Shown in pieces: positions 59,708-64,000 of a stretch of DNA of 64,000 nt. The position numbers and the translations under genes are program-made. The stretch comes from Sphingobacterium sp. CZ-UAM (lineage in GTDB: Bacteria; Bacteroidota; Bacteroidia; Sphingobacteriales; Sphingobacteriaceae): positions 186,001-250,000 of the forward strand of contig NZ_MTCM01000002.1 in NCBI RefSeq assembly GCF_002000245.1, in the 5' to 3' direction. Numbering within the stretch: position 1 is the stretch's first letter; each line of letters starts with the position of its first letter. The notes beneath the pieces were generated by a model. That model did not search any database. It was not told the origin of the DNA and was given only the letters and a program-made list of their open reading frames with translations.

Positions 59708-62700
59708 ATGAAAAAAAATTTACATGGTCAGGTATTTTTTGCACGAAAATCAGGTACCATTAAATATGCATTAATGACAAAATTAACCCTAGCGCTCACT
59801 TTTGCATTTACCGTTAAGGTCTTCGGAATAAGTACCAAAGCACAGGAGAAGGTATCACTAAAAATAAAAAATACCGATCTTAAGACCATTTTAAAGACGA
59901 TTGAAAAGCAGACAAAAGTCAAATTCATCTATTTTGACAATGTAATAGCCAATAAAAGCCTTCCTTATATTTCTGTTGAAAATCAAAACTGGAACAATGC
60001 CCTAGTTCCATTGCTGAATAGATTTCAACTCAGGATGGAAAATATGAATGGAAACACCTATGTAATCACCGTGAATAACAAAGAAGTTCAAGGGCTTGAT
60101 ATTAAGGGAAGGGTGTTAGACCGCCAGGGTTTACCTTTGTCAGGAGTCACGGTGGTTGAAAAGGATAAGGATCGTGGTACAAGTACAAATGATAAAGGCG
60201 AGTTTACTTTGAAAGTAAGCAGTCCAAATGCGATTTTACTTGTCAGTAATGTGGGATTTATCAGTCAGGAGATTCCGGTTAGTCAAACCTTTATGAATGT
60301 GATCCTACAGGAGGATCTGACTTCCCTAGAAGAAGTCGTCGTTGTTGGTTACGGTACACAGCGAAAGGCAAACCTTACCGGATCCGTTGCCTCCGTTGAT
60401 ATGGAGAAAGTATTGGGAGATCGACCTGTAAGCAGTAGCTCCCAGGCCTTGCAGGGGGCTTTGCCTGGTTTACAGGTAACATTTGGGGGTGGGCGTCCCG
60501 GAACCTCCACCGAACTTAACATTCGTGGAGCCACTTCCATCAATGGCGGCGGCCCGTTGGTATTGGTAGACAACGTCCCTATGAATATGGACGATATCAA
60601 TCCCAAAGATATCTTAAATGTCACTGTACTGAAAGATGCTGCGGCCTCTTCTATATACGGTGCCAGAGCAGCATTTGGTGTTATCCTAATTACCACAAAA
60701 AAAGGATCCCGAAATCAACCGACCAGCATCAATTATTCCAGTAATTTGACTTGGAGCCGGCCATCTACACTTCCCGAGAAGGCGAGCCCTCTCGAGTTTG
60801 TACAGGCATTAAAAGACTTCGGCAATACCTCAAATTGGGCAGGACAAAATGTGGATACCTGGCTTGATTTATTAAAAGACTACCAGACGGATCCGGCTAA
60901 GTATGCCGATGGAATAGCTGAAGTCAATAATACCAAATATCCTCTTAAAGAATACGATTTATATAATGAGGTATTCCAGACCGGATTTGAGCACTTGCAT
61001 AATCTTTCCATCAGAGGTGGTTCGGAAAAAATAGCCTATCGACTTTCTGGTATGTATAGCAATGAAGATGGTATTATGATTACCAAAAAAGATAGCTATA
61101 GTAGATATAATTTCAATGCCTATGTGAATGCCGAATTGTTCAAGAACTTTAATGCGAGTGTCAATGTCTTTTATAAAAAAGATAATCGTTTGACTCCCGC
61201 CAATATGGGTGAGATGTTTTATCGGGCACTAACCTTCGGTTCATACCTTAATCCCGGGGAAACTACGGATAGCGACGGAAAATCCATTCCTTACGGCACG
61301 CCAAACAATTATCTGAAATATGAAGATGCTTCACGCAGGTATGAGGAAAATCTGAGGCTCTTTGGAAAATTGGAATATAATCCTTTACCGGGCTGGAATA
61401 TTACTGCAGAATATACCTTTAGTAAGAATAATCTAAACAATAAAAATGCACAGAACAGAAATCGGTATATGAATCCGAATAACTTTAATACCGAATACCT
61501 GTTCAATCAAGATTTTTATACCCGATCAAATTCCCTAACCGACTATAATGCTTTAAACCTGTATACAAGTTACAGTCGGGCATTGGATGATCATAATCTA
61601 AAAATGCTCGTGGGAACAAATTATGAAAAAAGTTATACAGAATCATTTTCAGCAACAAGATATGGAATTTTAAGTCCGGGTTCACCTTCTCTGGGCACAA
61701 GTACAGGAACACAAAATACATCCGACAGTTTTAGTCAATACGCTATTTTAGGTTATTTCGGCAGGATTAACTATGATTATAAGAACCGTTATCTATTGGA
61801 GTTGAATGGTCGGCTAGACGGTTCCTCCCGATTCCTCAAGGGGAGCAGGTTTGGCTTTTTTCCATCAGTTTCCGCTGGTTGGAATATCACCGAGGAGCAT
61901 TTTATGGAGGGGCTAAAAAACAGTATTCCATTATTGAAATTCAGGGGATCTTACGGGGAAATCGGTAATCAGGTCGTATTTGATACCAATAAAAATCAAG
62001 TTTATTTTCCTGCAATACCTCAAATGGGGGCGGGAAATGCCAATTGGATTGATCCGAATACTGGTATCCGCTATCTGACAATCAATCCGCCTAATTTAAT
62101 CAGTTCTACTTTTTCCTGGGAGAAAGCGCGTACTTTAAATATTGGAGTTGACATCGCATTGTTCAATAGCAAATTGAACGGAAGTTTTGATTGGTTCAGA
62201 CGGCAGACCGTAGGGATGCTCTACCAGGGCGCTGACTTACCAGCTGTTCTGGGTGCTCAACCTCCATTCCAGAATATTACGGATCTTGAATCAAAAGGAT
62301 GGGAGCTGGAACTTTCCTGGAGAGACAAGATCAAAGATTTTAAATATTCATTTACATTCAATCTTTCAGATAATAGAGGTTTCATTACCAAAATCAATAA
62401 TAGTGCTGGGTTGATCGATGGTTTTTACAAAGGAAAAGAACTCGGCGAAATATGGGGATATGTCACAGACCGTTATTATAAGATGGATGATTTTCAGGAA
62501 AATACTTTAAATCCCAATTTGCAAAACGGGAAGCTAAAAGAGGGAATTCCGTATTTTAAAGGTGTAGCGCAGAATCCAGGAGATATTAAATATGCTGATT
62601 TAAATGCTGACGGTATTATTTTCAGTGGCACGGGTACCGTATCCGATCCTGGCGATATGAAGGTTATAGGCAATAGTAATAGACGGTTTCAGTTTGGTCT

Positions 62701-63169
62701 GAATAGTAATTTCTCGTATAAGAATATTGACTTGAGCGTATTTATCCAAGGCGTGGGAAAGCGGGATCTATGGTTGAGCAATTTCTTGATGTGGCCGTAT
62801 AATAACGAATTTGGTACGATCTATAAGAATAATCTGGACTACTGGACTCCAGACAATACGGATGCTACTTACGCAAGGGTATATGCCAACGCAAGCTTAA
62901 ATACCGCCTCAAATCGAAGAACACAGACCAAATATCTTTCTGATGGCTCGTATCTTCGGGTACGGAACATTACATTGGGGTATACTGTTGACAATAAAAC
63001 CTTACGGAGCAAAGTGATTGACAACATCAAGGTATTTGTTTCGGGTGAGAATTTATTTAAAGCTGATCATATGCCGAGAGGGATGGAAGCCGATGGTGAA
63101 AACATAGGGTCGGGAGGTATTTATCCGTTCCTGAAAAAATACAGTTTCGGCGTTAATGTCACGTTTTAA
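59708..63169 (+). CDS. SusC-family TonB-linked transporter with STN signalling domain
   Basis: A 1153-residue outer-membrane transporter. The signal peptide ends near KAQEKV (about residue 45). The STN domain is at about 46-125 (VSLKIKNTDLKTILKTIEKQT, FQLRMENMNGNTYVITVNN). The carboxypeptidase-regulatory-like domain (about 130-205: DIKGRVLDRQGLPLSGVTVVE) is followed by the linker LEEVVVVGYGTQRKANLTG. The plug ends near FGVILITTKKG and the barrel closes with KKYSFGVNVTF. With its FecR/sigma pair it forms a trans-envelope signalling and transport unit. The SusD-like gene starts 23 bases later. Substrate not evident. Confidence 0.95.
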   Translation: MKKNLHGQVFFARKSGTIKYALMTKLTLALTFAFTVKVFGISTKAQEKVSLKIKNTDLKTILKTIEKQTKVKFIYFDNVIANKSLPYISVENQNWNNALVPLLNRFQLRMENMNGNTYVITVNNKEVQGLDIKGRVLDRQGLPLSGVTVVEKDKDRGTSTNDKGEFTLKVSSPNAILLVSNVGFISQEIPVSQTFMNVILQEDLTSLEEVVVVGYGTQRKANLTGSVASVDMEKVLGDRPVSSSSQALQGALPGLQVTFGGGRPGTSTELNIRGATSINGGGPLVLVDNVPMNMDDINPKDILNVTVLKDAAASSIYGARAAFGVILITTKKGSRNQPTSINYSSNLTWSRPSTLPEKASPLEFVQALKDFGNTSNWAGQNVDTWLDLLKDYQTDPAKYADGIAEVNNTKYPLKEYDLYNEVFQTGFEHLHNLSIRGGSEKIAYRLSGMYSNEDGIMITKKDSYSRYNFNAYVNAELFKNFNASVNVFYKKDNRLTPANMGEMFYRALTFGSYLNPGETTDSDGKSIPYGTPNNYLKYEDASRRYEENLRLFGKLEYNPLPGWNITAEYTFSKNNLNNKNAQNRNRYMNPNNFNTEYLFNQDFYTRSNSLTDYNALNLYTSYSRALDDHNLKMLVGTNYEKSYTESFSATRYGILSPGSPSLGTSTGTQNTSDSFSQYAILGYFGRINYDYKNRYLLELNGRLDGSSRFLKGSRFGFFPSVSAGWNITEEHFMEGLKNSIPLLKFRGSYGEIGNQVVFDTNKNQVYFPAIPQMGAGNANWIDPNTGIRYLTINPPNLISSTFSWEKARTLNIGVDIALFNSKLNGSFDWFRRQTVGMLYQGADLPAVLGAQPPFQNITDLESKGWELELSWRDKIKDFKYSFTFNLSDNRGFITKINNSAGLIDGFYKGKELGEIWGYVTDRYYKMDDFQENTLNPNLQNGKLKEGIPYFKGVAQNPGDIKYADLNADGIIFSGTGTVSDPGDMKVIGNSNRRFQFGLNSNFSYKNIDLSVFIQGVGKRDLWLSNFLMWPYNNEFGTIYKNNLDYWTPDNTDATYARVYANASLNTASNRRTQTKYLSDGSYLRVRNITLGYTVDNKTLRSKVIDNIKVFVSGENLFKADHMPRGMEADGENIGSGGIYPFLKKYSFGVNVTF

Positions 63170-63192
63170 ATCTTCAAAAACCGCAGAATATC

Positions 63193-64000
63193 ATGAAAAA
63201 GAAATTTATACACTATATCCTTTGCCTAGGGCTAGCCACATCGCTAACAGGCTGCAGCAATTTACTGGATCTCGATCCGGAAGGCACATTGACCGAACAA
63301 AGTACGTTCACAAACTATAATAACTTTATTTCCTATGCTTGGCAATTCTATGGTACGTTTCCGGGCTACAGCAATGCTGTGCCGGATGCTGAGGTTCACA
63401 GCGACCTATTTGCCAAAGCGCAGGCAAACGCCACTTCTGACTGGGCTTGGCAGCGGATGGTAGTTCCCTCAACAAGTAGCGATTACAGCAATCCATTTGT
63501 GCAGATACGCGCTATCAATGTACTTTTGGATAATATTGAGCAGGCAGGTCAATTGTCTGAGCCGGAAAAGAAGCATATCCGTAGTATTGGCTACTTTTTT
63601 AAGGCCTACCAATATATGGATCTCCTGAACAAATTTGGTCAGGCGATCTGGGTAGAACGCACCATTAACGACGGTGACACTGATATTTTGTACGGCACTC
63701 CGGCAAGCCGTGACGAGATCGCTACACACATCACAGAAATGCTCAGCTATGCCGGAGAAAATATCAAGGAAAACGGTGACGGCCCCAATACCATAAATCG
63801 TAAAGTCGTCTTGGCGCTGACCGCTCGGTTTGGCTTGCGGGAGGGGACATGGCGAAAATATCACCAACTTAAAGACGCCGAAAAATACCTAAGATTGTCA
63901 ACAGCAGCGGCCGAAAAAATTCTATCCAGTACGATACCGTTATTGAGTAATTATGACTTATTGTTCAACAGTGAATCATTGGCGAATGTCGCCGAAGTTT
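63193..64000 (+). CDS. SusD/RagB-family lipoprotein, N-terminal part (cut by window edge)
   Basis: An open frame from the ATG at 63193 runs to the window end without a stop, giving 269 residues. The signal MKKKFIHYILCLGLATSLTGC has a lipobox at SLTGC (Cys21), followed by SNLLDLDPEGTLTEQSTF, the usual SusD beginning. The helical core includes IRSIGYFFKAYQYMDLLNKFGQ, where SusD proteins have a conserved Y/W-rich helix. It is the binding partner of the SusC gene 23 bases upstream. The C-terminal half is outside the window. Confidence 0.92.
   Translation, partial: MKKKFIHYILCLGLATSLTGCSNLLDLDPEGTLTEQSTFTNYNNFISYAWQFYGTFPGYSNAVPDAEVHSDLFAKAQANATSDWAWQRMVVPSTSSDYSNPFVQIRAINVLLDNIEQAGQLSEPEKKHIRSIGYFFKAYQYMDLLNKFGQAIWVERTINDGDTDILYGTPASRDEIATHITEMLSYAGENIKENGDGPNTINRKVVLALTARFGLREGTWRKYHQLKDAEKYLRLSTAAAEKILSSTIPLLSNYDLLFNSESLANVAEV

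Noticed and set aside
1..64000. CRISPR arrays, insertion sequences, prophage genes and riboswitches
   Set aside because: Looked for regularly spaced repeats, transposase or integrase motifs, terminal inverted repeats and known leader motifs; none was seen.

Overview
The window comes from a Bacteroidota chromosome, most likely a Sphingobacterium-like member of the Sphingobacteriaceae. The signs are several SusC/SusD outer-membrane pairs, FecI-like sigma/FecR cassettes, AraC regulators with cupin-type N-termini, a crtI-crtB-crtZ-CrtYcd carotenoid cluster, AT-rich intergenic DNA and at least one match to the Bacteroidetes promoter pattern (TTTG, about 20 bases, TAnnTTTG). I saw no insertion sequence, prophage, integrase, CRISPR array or rRNA. 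There is one tRNA (Leu, anticodon TAG). Both window edges cut genes: a PMT-type glycosyltransferase on the left (minus strand) and a SusD-like lipoprotein on the right (plus strand).

Bases 1-9335: the glycosyltransferase start, a DinB-like protein, a secreted DsbD N-terminal-like domain, then a first SusC/SusD pair with a fasciclin lipoprotein and a Tat-type Gfo/Idh/MocA oxidoreductase. This locus has no glycoside hydrolase of its own. Bases 9811-24627 hold a complete polysaccharide-utilisation locus: ECF sigma factor, FecR anti-sigma factor, SusC with an STN signalling domain, SusD, two discoidin-type surface lipoproteins, a GH59 galactocerebrosidase-like enzyme and a GH95 alpha-fucosidase-like enzyme. 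It looks built for a galactose- and fucose-containing glycan and sensed by trans-envelope signalling.

Bases 24773-29670: a minus-strand operon (secreted-repeat lipoprotein, c-type cytochrome lipoprotein, YceI, DUF5777-type barrel protein) diverges from an ECF sigma factor. That sigma factor overlaps an unusual anti-sigma-like protein with a beta-barrel-like C-terminus. A perfect 52-base palindrome lies between the two units. Bases 30243-49586 are mostly housekeeping and accessory genes: GNAT, SDR and ROK enzymes, a VOC protein, tRNA-Leu, an AraC regulator divergent from PEP synthase, a DUF1080 protein, a sigma/RskA-like anti-sigma pair convergent with two ferritin-like proteins, a TIKI/EreA-like protein and a flavin reductase. 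Two small genes here, at 40784-41221 and 48406-48633, are each interrupted by a single in-frame TGA.

Bases 49879-57797: an OMP_b-brl_3-type TonB receptor, an AraC regulator, and a MarR regulator followed by a compact operon expected to make zeaxanthin-type carotenoids. Bases 57876-64000 hold a third sigma/FecR/STN-SusC/SusD cassette that continues past the window edge.
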